NCBI RefSeq assembly: GCF_000003195.3
Contig: NC_012872.2
Coordinates: 54,665,695 to 54,729,694 of the forward strand
DNA from: Sorghum bicolor
Taxonomy: Eukaryota; Streptophyta; Magnoliopsida; Poales; Poaceae
Reading direction: 5' to 3'
Length of the DNA stretch: 64,000 nt
A program made the position numbers and the translations under genes. This document shows, in pieces, positions 32,739 through 44,390 of the stretch. The notes below the pieces were generated by a model, which was given only the letters and a program-made list of their open reading frames with translations, was not told the DNA's origin and did no database searches. Numbering within the stretch: position 1 is the first letter of the stretch; every line of letters begins with the position of its first letter.

Positions 32739-35700
32739 CTAGGAGATTTCTCCCCCTGAACTTTGTAAATCCCTAAGTCGTCGCATACCAATTCCTTTGA
32801 CACATTTTTCAAATGAGGAAGCTGGTAGGGACTTAGTGAATAGATCAGCGAGATTGTCGCATGATTTGGTTTTCAAGATATCAATCTCTCCTTTTTGTTG
32901 TAATTCATGACGATAGAACAACTTTGGAGAGATGTGTTTGTTGATATTGCTCTTGATATAGCCTGTCTCCATCTGTGTAACACAAGCAGCATTATCTTCA
33001 TAGATAATGGTTGGAGCTATGATAGCTTTAAGACCACACGACTGCTGTATGTGGTTGATCATTCTGCGAAGCCAAACGCATTCACGTGAGGCCTCATATA
33101 ATGCGACTATTTCAGAATGATTCGTGGACGTTGTTGCCAAGGTTTGCTTGGATGATGTCCATGATATGGCGGTTCCGTTTTGTAAGAATACGAAACCGGT
33201 TTGTGATCTGCCATTATGGGGGTCTGATTGATATCCAGCATCGGTATATCCTATCATCTCGGAATTTGTTCCTATTTGGAAGAATAATCCGAGATCCCTT
33301 GTGCCATTAACATATCTGAGGATCTGTTTTACTCCTGTCCAATGTCTCTTGGTAGGAGCGGCACTGTGCCTTGCTAGCAAATTCACTGCGAAAGCGATGT
33401 CAGGCCTGGTGCTATTGGCAAGGTACATCAGTGCTCCGACGGCACTAAGGTATGGGACATGAGGTCCTAGGATTTCCTCCCCCTCATCTTGTGGTCTGAA
33501 TGGATCAGTGTTTAGTCCCAAAGACCGAACAACCATAGGGGTTTTGGAAGGATATGCTTTGTCCATATTGAATCTCTCCAATACTTTCTGGACATATGCA
33601 GATTGATGCACAAAGATTCCAGTTGAAAGATGCTCAAGCTGTAGGCTTAAGCAGAATTTGGTTTTACCCAAATCCTTCAACTCGAACTCCGTCTTAAGAT
33701 GTTTGCATGCCTCATCAATATCTTGTTTGTGGCCGATGATATTTAAATCATCAACATACACCGATATGATGCAGAATCCCGTTTGGGATTTCTTGATGAA
33801 GACACATGGGCAATCATCACTGTTGGAGTAGCCCTTCTGCAGAAGGTACTCGCTGAGTCGGTTATACCACATTCTTCCCGACTGTTTTAAGCCATAGAGT
33901 GATTTCTATAGCTTTACACAATACATGTTGCGATTTGCGTTTTGATTCAGTATTGGGATTCCGTCGGGAACCTTCATGTATATATCCGAATCGAGTGACC
34001 CATAGAGATATGCAGTCACTACGTCCATCAACTGCATAGATAGACGATTTTGTACAGCCAGAGAGATTAAGTATCGGAATGTTATTCCACCCATGACTGG
34101 AGAGTATGTTTCATTGAAGTCAATGTCGGGTCTCTGCGTGAACCCTTGTGCTACAAGCCTCGCTTTGTGTCTCACCACCTCATTGTTCTCGTTCCGCTTT
34201 CGGACGAAAACCCACTTGAATCCCACAGGGAATACTTGTGGAGGTGTAGGTATTACTTGTGAGAATACCTGTCTTTTTGTGAGCGAGGATATTTCTGCTT
34301 GGATTGCATCCTTCCATTGGTTCCAGTCCGAGCGCGTTTTGCACTCTGCCATGGTCTTAGGATCTGGATCATTTTCAAGGATTTCGGCAATCATTGCGGA
34401 GAAATATGAGTCGACAATTGTAGTCTTTCTATCAAATGACTCTCCAGTTTCTGCATAGTTGATGGAAATTTCGTGGACCCTTTCCGATGCATCATCATTT
34501 CCCAAGATGGTCGCATCAGGGTATTCCGATGTCCCAGCATCAGTAATTGAGTGCACTGTTGATGTGGGATGTGAAGGTTGAACCTCCACTGGGTGTTTCT
34601 CAACATGAGGTTGAGCTACATTTACTGGATCAGAAGATTTTGTCTTCCGTTTCCTTTGCTTGCTAGAAGCTGTATCCGTGGAGATAGCCGTACTTCTCCC
34701 CCTCTTACTAGGGAGTTGAGTAGTTTTGTTTGGTACCTCTACTCTTTCCGGTACATCTCTCGCTGGATTATAGGATTTTGTAACACCCTTATAATCAGTA
34801 AATGCGTCTGGCACGTTGTTTGCAATGTGTTGCAAATTTATGATTTTCTGAACTTGGAGTTCAGATTCTGAAGTACGTGGATCTGAGTTGGGTATGCATG
34901 GGGCATCCCAATTGATTTCCTGGCATTGTTTGTGATGTGGTAAGTCTCCCCCTAATGCCGGAAAATGATCTTCATTGAAGATACAATCAGCGTACCGGGC
35001 CGTAAAGAGGTCCCCTGTGGTGGGCTCCAGATACTTTATAATCGACGGAGATTTGTATCCCACATAGATCCCCAATTTTCTATGGGGGCCCATTGTTGTA
35101 CGCTTCGGTGGTGAGATCGGTACGTATGTAGCGCAACCGAACTTTCGCAGATGGGAAATGCTTGGGGGGTTTCCATGTACTAGTTGCAACGGAGACGTCG
35201 CATGGTATGCAGTTGGTCGCAATTGAATCAGTTCAGCAGCGTGTAAGACTGCATGACCCCAACATGAGGTTGGTAGATTGCAATTCTGCAATAGCGGTCT
35301 AGCAATGAGCTTGATTCTCTTGATGAGAGACTCGGCTAACCCATTTTGTGTGTGGACATATGGGACAGAATGCTGTACTTGTATTCCTAAGGCCATGCAA
35401 TAGTCATTGAAGGCTCGAGAGGAAAATTCAGCAGCGTTATCCATCCTAATGGATTTTATTTGATGTTCAGGATGTTGCGCTTTGAGTTTGATAACTTGCG
35501 CAATTATTTTGGCAAAAGCATGGTTTCGTGTCGATAGAAGAGACACATGAGACCATCGTGTGGATGCGTCTATTAGAACCATGAAGTACCTGAACGGTCC
35601 CGATAAAGGATTTATCGGGCCACATATGTCCCCTTGAATGCGTTCAAGGAAGTTGAGTGGTTCAACTTTGATTTTGAGGGAAGAGGGCCTCAAAATTAAT

Positions 35701-36150
35701 TTCCCTGTTGCACATGCAGTGCAAGTATAATCTGAGGATTGGGGAAACTTTGCATTGGTTAGCGAGTGACCAACAGAATTGCTAGTAATTTTTCTCATCA
35801 TCCCTATGCCAGGGTGACCAAGGCGATCATGCCAAGTTTGGAATGCATTGACATTCTGAAAAATTACTTTGTACGCAACATGTTGTACGGGTTTTATGTA
35901 TGAATAGTACAATCCAGACGAAGTTGAGGGAATTCTTTCGAGAGTATCTCTGCCATATCCGTTATCCTTTGTAATGAGGAGGAACTCCTCATTATTTTGG
36001 TGATGGGTTTCAATATGATACCCATTTTTGCGGATATCTCTATAACTCAATAAGGTACGAGTTGAATCAGGATACAGCAGTGCATCCTCGATTGTAATCG
36101 TTGTACCCATAGGGAGCGTAATAATGGCTCTACCAGAGCCTGCTATTACT
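32739..36150 (-). pseudogene. copia pol: protease C-terminus, integrase, RT, RNase H, with one TAG stop
   Basis: The minus-strand frame is open from about 36150 to 32739 except for one TAG at 33908-33906. The end of the protease/linker comes first (IITLPMGTTITIEDALLY). The integrase zinc-binding HDRLGHPG...CTACATGK and a core with GDICGPI, MDNAAEF and QNGLAES follow. RT has KWVFVRKRNE and the YVDDLNIIG catalytic motif. RNase H has TDAGYQSD, HSEIVALYEA and EDNAACV. The end is SSGGEIS. The stop sits between VKL and KSLYGLKQSGRMW in RT, so full-length RT would need readthrough. The DTG part of the protease and all of gag are absent. Domain order and motifs are clear. Confidence 0.88.
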
Positions 36151-36836
36151 GCATCGCGTCCAGCGGTGGTGGCGGTGGTGGTGGTGCAGCGAGCGCCTGA
36201 TCGACGATGTAAGCCGGCAGACGAGTCGGTGCCGACATCCGCGCTGCGATGGTCGGTGGAGACGGACGGCGCGGAGGCGGGCTATGCGCAGCCTGCTCGG
36301 AAGACGGCGTCGGCGTCGGGTACCGAATTGGCGACTGCGGCTCTATGCCCAGTGACAGCCATTGGCTGGCCACCATGGATGGTGGCGGTGGTGGGCACGG
36401 GCCGTCGCCGTGGAGCGGGCACCGAGGCCGGGGTGGAGCCGGCAAGGCGAGGACCGGCGCTGGAGGCACCGGTGGAGTTGGTGCCCTCGATGGTGGCGCC
36501 GCGGGCGGAGCCGCGGATGGCGCCGCGGGCGAAGCCGTGGACGACACCACCGAACGCCGTGACGGAGGGCCGACGTTTGCATGTCGGTTTCCCCCGAAAC
36601 GACGTCGTACAGGAAAACGCCCGGGGTTCCTGTTGAGATCACGGCGTTCGCCACGATAGCGATAGCCGCGAGCCTCGCCAAGGAGTTCCCGGATGTCCTC
36701 CAGTAGTTCCGCCTGAAGGCGGTTGTTGCCGAAGTGTGTGCCCAATGTCCGGGCACGGTTCATCGCCATCCAGACGATTTGGAGGATGAGGGAAGCCATT
36801 GAGGCAGGATTATGGCGAGGGAAAGGCATGATTCTA
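36151..36836 (-). CDS. GC-rich Pro/Ala/Arg-rich reading frame in place of gag
   Basis: A minus-strand frame open from the LTR (37006) to a TAA at 36148-36146 fills the gag/protease position. The first ATG after the leader is MPFPRHNPASMASLILQIVW. It continues with LEDIRELLGEARGYRYRGE, then a long Pro/Ala-rich stretch, and ends with a run of Pro codons. It has no CCHC knuckle and no resemblance to copia gag that I recognise. Base composition is far more GC-rich than the pol beside it. The stop precedes pol with no evident overlap for frameshift. It is probably captured host DNA. Whether it is translated is unknown. Confidence 0.5.
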
Positions 36837-36936
36837 CCTTGGGGTGATGCCCTAGGCGAAGGTCGATCCCTCGACGATGTTCTATCCAACCGAGCTATTC
36901 CCCTCTGGGGCAGGGGAGAGCATCGTGCTGATAACG

Positions 36937-37236
36937 TGTTACGAGTAGAATGCGAGAGTACGAGAACAGAGAGGAATAGAATGAACTCGGGTGTTTGTTT
37001 ATTCATTGATCACGGGTATTTATACAGTCGGGGGGGAGAGGAAACTCTCGCCCCAAGTAAACTCGTGCCCACGATGAGTCGTGGGTGATATCACGGAGGT
37101 GGAACCGGTCTCCACGGATACGTGCGTAGTCGTGGGTGATATCCCGTAGGCCGTCGTGGGGGAAGTCGTAGTTAGGATAGATCTCCCGTAAAGGGAATCC
37201 GAGGAGATGAGATCACCCCGGAAAATATCCGTAACA
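36937..37236 (-). repeat. 5' LTR of the copia element
   Basis: Reads the same as the 32047-32346 LTR base for base. GGAAA follows it. Confidence 0.92.
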
Positions 37237-38330
37237 GGAAAGAAGGTTTGCAGGGCGGCGGGCCATGCGCGCGGTGACACACCCAACCGAGAACCCACCG
37301 GTGGCGCGCTGATTCGCTTCGGGAAAATTAATAAAGCCGCGACCGCGAGCAACTGGAGGCCACCGCGGACGGACCGATAGCATATGGCCCGGCCAGCTCG
37401 CGCGTGCGCATGCAGTGCATGTGCAATTGTGCGTTGCATCCTCGTCGTCGTGTAACGTCTCCCGTGCCTGCTGCTGGGCAAAAGATTTCGTTCTCTCACC
37501 AACCGGCCAGCAGGAGGCACAGGGAGCTTTGCACGATGGACAGCAAGGCAAGTGGACAAGTGGTCAAAGCACATCAGTGTCGTCGCAGCTATAGCTAGGT
37601 ATATATACGATCGACTCCATTCTCGTCCAACTGCACGCGCGGGTCCTCCCGGCCCGTGGCTCACTTTTTTTTCTCCCCACCAATGCAAACTACTACCGAT
37701 GACTCCTCGTCGTCGAGTCGTGAGTCATCGCTCTATTATATTATTATAGCCTAAGTATAGGCCAATGCCTCTTTATACAGGCCGACAGCCCGACACGGCT
37801 CACTGTGCTAGCTAAAAGAAGACAACGTGTGCATATTATTGTAAACAACAACGGACCATCTGTATGTCTTCTTTTTTTTTATCGAAAAGCATATAATATA
37901 TGGTAGCTGCTATTTTACATGCGCTCGAAAATAGGCATTCTTTCAAGCGACGAATCTCGGCCATCCGAACCAAATCAAAATGCTCTCTTCTTTCATTTTA
38001 CTTAGGTCATTCTTCCTTCTCTCTTTCTTTCTTCTACGTCATGTTGCTCGCTCGCCTGATCTCGCCACCACCACCACCCACCACTTGGCCGGTCTTCCTC
38101 CCCCCGGAAACCCTCATTTTTCTAAGGTCCCCAGAGTTGGGGAAGCAAAGACGAAAATAGAGAAAAGATTGTCTAAGTTGGAAAAGATGCTAGGCAGACG
38201 CAGTGGACGCGGGGCACGGGCTGACGTCGTGCAAATATATTAATCTTCAATCTCTTATTTTTTTTATTATAACCAACAACGTACCATCCTTTTCGCCCAT
38301 TTCACGCACGAACGTAATTATATAAGGTTA
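37237..38330. other. Intergenic sequence
   Basis: No gene recognised. Moderately GC-rich to about 37680, then AT-rich. Host sequence is continuous with 31980-32046 across the copia insertion. Confidence 0.5.
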
Positions 38331-38640
38331 GGGCATGTTTGGTTTTATAGGTCCAAAGTCTAGTTCTCCTATGTTAGTCTCTTTTATAGTCCATAAATTG
38401 CCAAACAAGGTGAGTAAAATAGGAACTAAATGTTTTAGTCCTTTAGTCCCTTATATAGGATGACTAAAATGGACTGAAGGCCCAAAAGGACAACCCATGC
38501 CCCTCACTATTGCCCTGTTCCCCACCTCTGCTCAAGATTTTGTGCATTGATTAGAGGTGTTTTAGCCTTTGTTTATCTGCTTTAATGACCTTTAGTCCCT
38601 GGACTCAACTTTAGTTCAGAGACTAAAAGAACCAAACTGA
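38331..38640. mobile_element. Probable Tourist-like MITE
   Basis: TTA then GGGCATGTTTGGTT on the left and AACCAAACTG on the right. The interior is rich in TTTAGTCC/GGACTAAA. The right TSD is unclear. Confidence 0.55.
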
Positions 38641-40580
38641 AGAAAATAGAGAGGAAATGAGCACACGTGCCTCTATACCATAAACCCTCCACCTAGTGAT
38701 GATGCTAATTGATTGAATCTATAGAGTGTATGTCCTACTCGTTGACGAAAAATCGACGAGCACCACTTTAACCAAGTGGAGTGGTACAAAAAAATCTAGC
38801 ATCATACTCTCCTCATCCTAAAATCGTTTAGTAAACTTGTTAACTAACTAAAGAAGAAATATATGCAAGTCGTATCTTCGTAGAGAGATACATTGGGCGG
38901 AAGAACCAATTTCGAAACCCACATAATTATCATTGAACAAATCATAAAACTCCTTTACTCCCTCCCGTCAACTTCTAGAATTATTAATTAATTAACTCAA
39001 ACAATTCTAAATTTTATCACGTTTATAGAAGAAACAATATATTCAAGACATCAAATTATGAAAAGAATATCTAATGCTACATCTTATTGTATTAATTTAG
39101 TGTCATATATAGTGATACCTTTTCTATAAATTTGGTTAAACTAAAGGGAATTTAGACAAGTTTGAAAGTTGTTGTTTTTTTTTAAAGACTGAGACAGTAC
39201 TATCTATAAAAACACCATCACGTACTATTCATCATAGAATTGTTGCGTCATCTGTCTTCGTGCTGTAAGCCTATAAGAGCATGATGAGGAAATGGGTTAG
39301 TAATAGCCAGAAATGGATTAGTAATAGCCTAATCGATCATAGTGATTCAAAGGTGGGTCCTCTAGGCCCCTTTTTTTCTAACCCCGGCGACAATCCAGCT
39401 CGGATGTCAACCATTCAGTTGTCACCAATGACCAACCGAACGTTATACAGATACAAGCGTGTGGAATCAGACCAACACGCAGACCGTGGAAATGCGACAC
39501 CGATCAACGGCTGGGCTGTCACTGTGCCGCTCTAGTGCTGCCACCATGCAAGCAGAGCCACAGATTTTTCCCATGGAAACTTGCAGGCAACTGCAGAGTC
39601 ATAGGCGCGCGGCAGCTCTGCTGAAAGTGAAAACAGCCCAGGGAGACTAACCATTCAGCGGAACCTTGTTTGTTTGAGCTTATCAGCCGAATCTGCCGGT
39701 CATTTAGCAGCATTTTTCTCTCACAACAAATCAGTCAACCCACTATAGGTACCAAGCATTGAAGAGAAAATATATGAAATATTACTACTGCCTTTTCAAT
39801 AACCAGAAGGGGACGTTTCTGAAATTTATAATAATTCTGAAAATACTCACATGCATTTTTGCTGGTGTGAGTTACTGTTTCTTTTAGAAAAAAGAGTCTT
39901 TACATATAGAACTAAGTGATTCAAGTAGTCTAGTCACTCCTGCAATGTGGTGGTCTCTAAAATCACATAAATTTACAAGTGAGAACAAATCATGTGATTT
40001 GTATGTTTGTTAAAATCACATGGTTTAGATGATTGGAGTAAAACATGTGACTTCAAAGGACTCCATCACATGAATAGACATAGGCCAATTAATCTTTAGT
40101 TATACGAATTCTACCTAGGAATTACACCAAAATAATCAACATGACTTTAATGCAAGTATAGTGTAAATTCAGTATAAATTGATAGTAACTAAAATTGAAG
40201 GTGTGGGAGGGTAGAATTCCACCTGAATCTTAGTTCCTTTCATGCATGCAATTTAGGAAGAAGAAAGACGAGAAAGAAAATGAAAGAAAAAAATAACATC
40301 AACCGAGATTGATGCATATATAGCAAAAATAAATAGATTTTATATACTGAGACAATGCAAAACATATGTAGATGACAAATAATCAAAGTAACAAAAATAT
40401 AGAATTATTTTATGGATTGCAAAATATCAGAATTACTTAGCCCTTCAATTAGCCAAACATATCAACATAGAAAAACAATCTCCTTAACAGCGGATAATGG
40501 TCATGTTGTTAGCAATAGCATATGTAACATTGATACTCGCCAAGTGTGGTGGTCCTGGAGCTCCACACGACATTGACTTA
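38641..40580. other. AT-rich intergenic sequence
   Basis: No gene recognised. About 38950-39190 resembles a decayed Stowaway-type element (CTCCCTCCCGTCAAC). A MITE fragment occurs around 39660-39740. Confidence 0.45.
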
Positions 40581-40982
40581 GGCTTTGTTTAGTTCACCCC
40601 AAAACCTAAAAACTTTTCAAAATTCTTCGTCACATCAATATATTGGGGCACATGCATCGAGCATTATATATATTACAGTTTGCTCGTAATTCGCGAGATG
40701 AATCTTTTGGACCTAGTTAGTTCATGGTTGGTCAATAATTGTCATGGAAAAAATAGCCCGCTATTTTTGCCGCTATAGCCCGAAATAGCTTGAAAAAATT
40801 GTGCCGCTATTTGCGTTCATGCACAATTTTGCCGCTAAAGTGCGCTAATTACGGTTTATAAAACGCTAAACACCTTGGCCTTAGCTCGCTATATATTTAA
40901 ATCATGGATAATTGTCAAATAAAAACGAAAGTGCTACAATACCAAAAAAAACTTTTCACCTTCTCATCAACTAAACAAGGCC
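40581..40982. mobile_element. GGCCTTGTTTAG-family MITE carrying a 166-bp insert
   Basis: Ends GGCTTTGTTTAGTTC and CTAAACAAGGCC with TTA duplications (40578-40580 and 40983-40985). The core is interrupted at about 40744-40909 by a segment rich in AGCCCGCTATTT and GCCGCTA, and TCATGGA repeats on both sides of that insert. Confidence 0.7.
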
Positions 40983-40985
40983 TTA

Positions 40986-41835
40986 ATTTGCTTGTTGATC
41001 TAAGTTGGAGCTTGTTTGTTTACTGACCTAAAATATGTCTGGCCCAAGCAGCATTCTCAGGCATTGAACCAATGCCTAGGGGATGGATCGAGCTACCTGG
41101 CCAGCAGCCCCAGGCTAGGGCAGCAACCAAATACCCCCTTGGTGCTGAGCCGCCGGCGAGCAAAGGAACAAAAAATCGTGTGGCCGAAACAAATAAATTA
41201 CTCAAGAAAATGTATAGCTTTAGTGTAAAAGGATTGTTCCCTATATGAGCGAAAATCTGCAGGTTTTCAAGGTCAATTCATATAACTTCTTGGGTTTGCT
41301 CCGTGTATTCTTTTTTTTTTTTAAAAAAAGAAACAAACATGCATGTTTGGTAGCTTATAAAGCTACTTATATGACCAAAACAAGCTTAAACCAACAGCCA
41401 AACAAACACGGTTTTTTGTATGCTTATTTCAGCCATGCTTATTTCCGTTGCTCTTATTTGCACTAAAAAGCAAAAGCTAGATGAGAGTAACTTACTTTAA
41501 CTATGCTTTTATCTTATTTATGTAGCTTATCTGGAAACACTACTTCAGCAGTGTTTTTCAACGAAAAAATAGCGTTTTTCTCTCATAATATTTTAACATC
41601 AGCATCAACATAAGCCATGTTTCAACCAAACGGCAGACAATGCATCCACGAAAAGCTGCAGACTAAAATTATACTAACCGAGCACCATCAATTCCATAAC
41701 CATAAGTGGATTCCTTAGCCCTGGCACTCTCAGCAGGTCAACATCTGTGGGAGTCTAAAGTGACGACAGTATACAAACATCCGAAAGTGAGTTGGCCAGC
41801 GAGGCCTCGCCAGTTCGGTTTCTGTTTTCTACTCG
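40986..41835. other. Intergenic sequence
   Basis: No gene recognised. About 41340-41630 has MITE-like short inverted patterns (CATGTTTGGTAGCTTATAA, then AAACATGG-like ends) without clean borders. Confidence 0.45.
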
Positions 41836-42030
41836 GGCCCTGTTTAGTTCTAAAAAAATTATAAAATACACACTCTAGCACTTTTATTTATATTTAACAA
41901 ATATTTATCCAATCATAGATTAACTAGGCTCAAAAAATTTATATTTAATGCTCTATACATTTGGCGTAAGATTTTGTGACGAGAAATTTGAAAAAAAAAT
42001 TGTAATTTTTTTTGAAAACTAAATAAGGTC
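41836..42030. mobile_element. GGCCTTGTTTAG-family MITE, shortened
   Basis: Ends GGCCCTGTTTAGTTC and AAAACTAAATAAGGTC; about 195 bp. The TSD is unclear. Confidence 0.62.
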
Positions 42031-42487
42031 TAATAATAATGCACTTTGGCTACCCAACACGCTTTGTCTTTAGCCTGTTCATTCTGCCCTTCCCCGCTGG
42101 CCGCCACCCAAAAGAAACCATGTCCGTACGCAGGGAAATTGCTTGAAAACTCCGGGAGACTATTCGCCAAGCCAAGGCGGGCCTCCCTCCCCTTTTGTGG
42201 ACAACGCATAGGCTAACCACAATTTTTTAGTACTAATTTGACTGACTCATCAATCACTTCACAACCAACCAACCAACCCAACTAGTCCTGGCAACTCGCG
42301 TCCATAAAAACCCCAGCCCCGCACCGAGCACAAGATCCTCCCGGCGGCATTTCCAGCAAGACAACTGTTTGTGTGGAACTTGAGCGAGAGAGAAAGAGAG
42401 GGTGATCTGAGCAGCCATCGACGAGCGAGCGAGAGCTACACGGTTGTGTTGTGCGCGGTCACCGGCCGGGCAGCCAGCCAGCCAGCC

Positions 42488-44084
42488 ATGGCGACCTACG
42501 ACAAGGCGATGGAGTCGTACAAGAAGGCGGTGACGACGGTGGCGTCGCTGGCGGCGTCGGCGATGCTGGTGCGCGGCGTGGTGAACGAGCTGGTCCCCTA
42601 CGAGGTGCGGGAGTTCCTCTTCTCCGGCCTGGGCTACCTCCGGTCGCGCATGTCGTCGCAGCACACGGTGGTGATCGAGGAGACGGAAGGGTGGGCGAGC
42701 AACCAGCTGTACGACGCGGCGCGCACGTACCTGGCGACGCGGATCAACACCGACATGCAGCGCCTCCGCGTGAGCCGCGTCGACGAGGGCAAGAGCCTCA
42801 TGTTCAGCATGGAGGAAGGCGAGGAGATGGCCGACGTCCACGCCGGCGCCGAGTTCAGGTGGCGCCTCGTCTGCCGCGACGGCGGCGGCGCCGGCGCCGG
42901 CAACGGCGGCCACGCCCACGCCCACGCCCGCGGCGGCGGCGGCGGCGGCAGCTACCGCTTCGAGGTCCGCTCCTTCGAGATGAGCTTCCACAGGCGGCAC
43001 AAGGACAAGGCCATCGCCTCCTACCTCCCGCACATCCTCGCCGAGGCCAAGAAGATCAAGGACCAGGACAGGACGCTCAAGATCTACATGAACGAAGGCG
43101 AGTCCTGGTTCGCCATCGACCTCCACCACCCTTCCACCTTCACCACGCTCGCCATGGACCGCGACATGAAGCGCTCCGTCATGGACGACCTCGAGAGGTT
43201 CGTCAGGAGGAAAGAGTACTACAAGAGGATCGGCAAGGCCTGGAAGCGAGGGTACCTGCTCCACGGCCCGCCTGGGACCGGCAAGTCCAGCCTCATTGCC
43301 GCCATGGCCAACTACCTCAAGTTCGACGTCTACGATCTCGAGCTCACAGAGGTGAACTGGAATTCCACGCTGAGGAGGCTGCTCATCGGGATGACCAACA
43401 GGTCCATCCTCGTCATCGAGGACATCGACTGCTCCGTCGATCTGCAGCAGCGTGCAGAGGAAGGTCAGGATGGTGGTACAAAATCCAGTCCTCCTCCTTC
43501 AGAGGACAAGGTAATTAACCAACACATGTAACCCTGCTGCCTGGCCTGTCTGTCTTTTTTGGCGTGCTCATGTACTCATGTGGCTTTTAATTTTGGGCAA
43601 TTTGCCAAAACAGGTGACATTATCTGGGCTACTCAACTTCGTGGATGGTCTGTGGTCAACAAGTGGGGAGGAGAGGATCATCATCTTCACGACGAACTAC
43701 AAGGAGCGGCTCGACCCGGCGCTGCTTCGGCCAGGCAGGATGGACATGCACATCCACATGGGTTACTGCTGCCCGGAGTCATTCAGAATCCTGGCCTCCA
43801 ACTACCACTCCATCACTGACCACGACACATACCCTGAGATAGAAGCACTGATCAAGGAGGCGATGGTGACTCCAGCAGAGGTCGCGGAGGTGCTCATGAG
43901 GAACGACGACACCGACATCGCGCTCCAGGGCCTTATTCGGTTCCTCAAGGGAAAGAAGGGTGATGCCAAGAACAGCCAAGGCGAAAACGTGGAGCACGTG
44001 ACCAAAGAGGAGGAGAAAGAGATGATGCCGACAAAAAAAGATGACCCAGTCGATCAAAATCTCAATGATGCAGGCAAGCAATGA
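42488..44084 (+). CDS. AAA-type ATPase, AATP1/HSR4-BCS1-like
   Basis: Two exons (42488-43510 and 43614-44084) with a 103-bp GT/AG intron encode 497 residues. The N-terminus (about residues 1-130) is the plant AAA-ATPase associated domain, with a hydrophobic segment near residues 15-35 and the motif [16 protein letters not shown] Gly/His/Ala-rich insert follows at about 137-160. The BCS1-type AAA core comes next, with Walker [10 protein letters not shown] near 260, Walker [14 protein letters not shown] near 307, and after the intron [19 protein letters not shown] with sensor and arginine-finger residues. The tail is Lys/Glu-rich. Plant members sit in ER or mitochondrial membranes and respond to stress; substrates are mostly unknown. 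The ATG at 42488 was chosen because [14 protein letters not shown] is the family start; the frame is open further upstream. A TATA-like CATAAAAAC lies at 42301-42310. Confidence 0.93.
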
Positions 44085-44390
44085 TGCCAAAGTAGTGTGC
44101 ATATCAAATGTTGTAGTGCCAGAATAACCTGCTGAAAATGTATCGTTTTGGTATTAATAAGAGGTCTTTTTTTTCGAGCTGCAGAGTACTCTGGTATTAT
44201 GATCCTTTGTCTCCTTCATATAAAATCATATGTATCACACTGTATGTAAAGTACATATAGGCCCTGTTGCATTCAGATGAGTATATGCAGCAGCTTTAAC
44301 GTGCCATTCTACACATAATAAACAATCAATGTTGTCAAAACCTACAGACTACAGGGCGTTTTGCATACCGACACTGCTTCCCACAACAGA
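44085..44390. other. Region between convergent 3' ends
   Basis: 3' UTR of the AAA ATPase gene (a possible poly(A) signal ATTAATAAG near 44153) meets the 3' side of the minus-strand zinc-ribbon gene. Nothing else seen. Confidence 0.5.

Larger units (their letters stand above)
32047..37236 (-). mobile_element. Young Ty1/copia LTR retrotransposon with replaced gag, 5.19 kb
   Basis: Two 300-bp LTRs (32047-32346 and 36937-37236) read as identical, and both flanks carry the 5-bp duplication GGAAA (32042-32046 and 37237-37241). The element runs on the minus strand. The primer-binding site next to the 5' LTR reads CGTTATCAGCACGATG (36936-36921), typical of copia elements that use an internal tRNA-Met site. 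The polypurine tract AAGGGGGAG (32355-32347) abuts the 3' LTR. Integrase before RT confirms Ty1/copia. The gag and N-terminal protease region is missing and GC-rich unrelated sequence stands in its place. Confidence 0.92.

Noticed and set aside
42254..43264. A 336-codon minus-strand frame opposite the AAA ATPase
   Set aside because: Val/Ala/Glu-rich shadow of the coding strand, with no recognisable domain.
42451..43518. A 355-codon plus-strand frame overlapping the AAA ATPase
   Set aside because: Arg/Gln/Pro-rich translation typical of a shifted frame in a GC-rich exon. The BCS1-like frame holds the Walker motifs.
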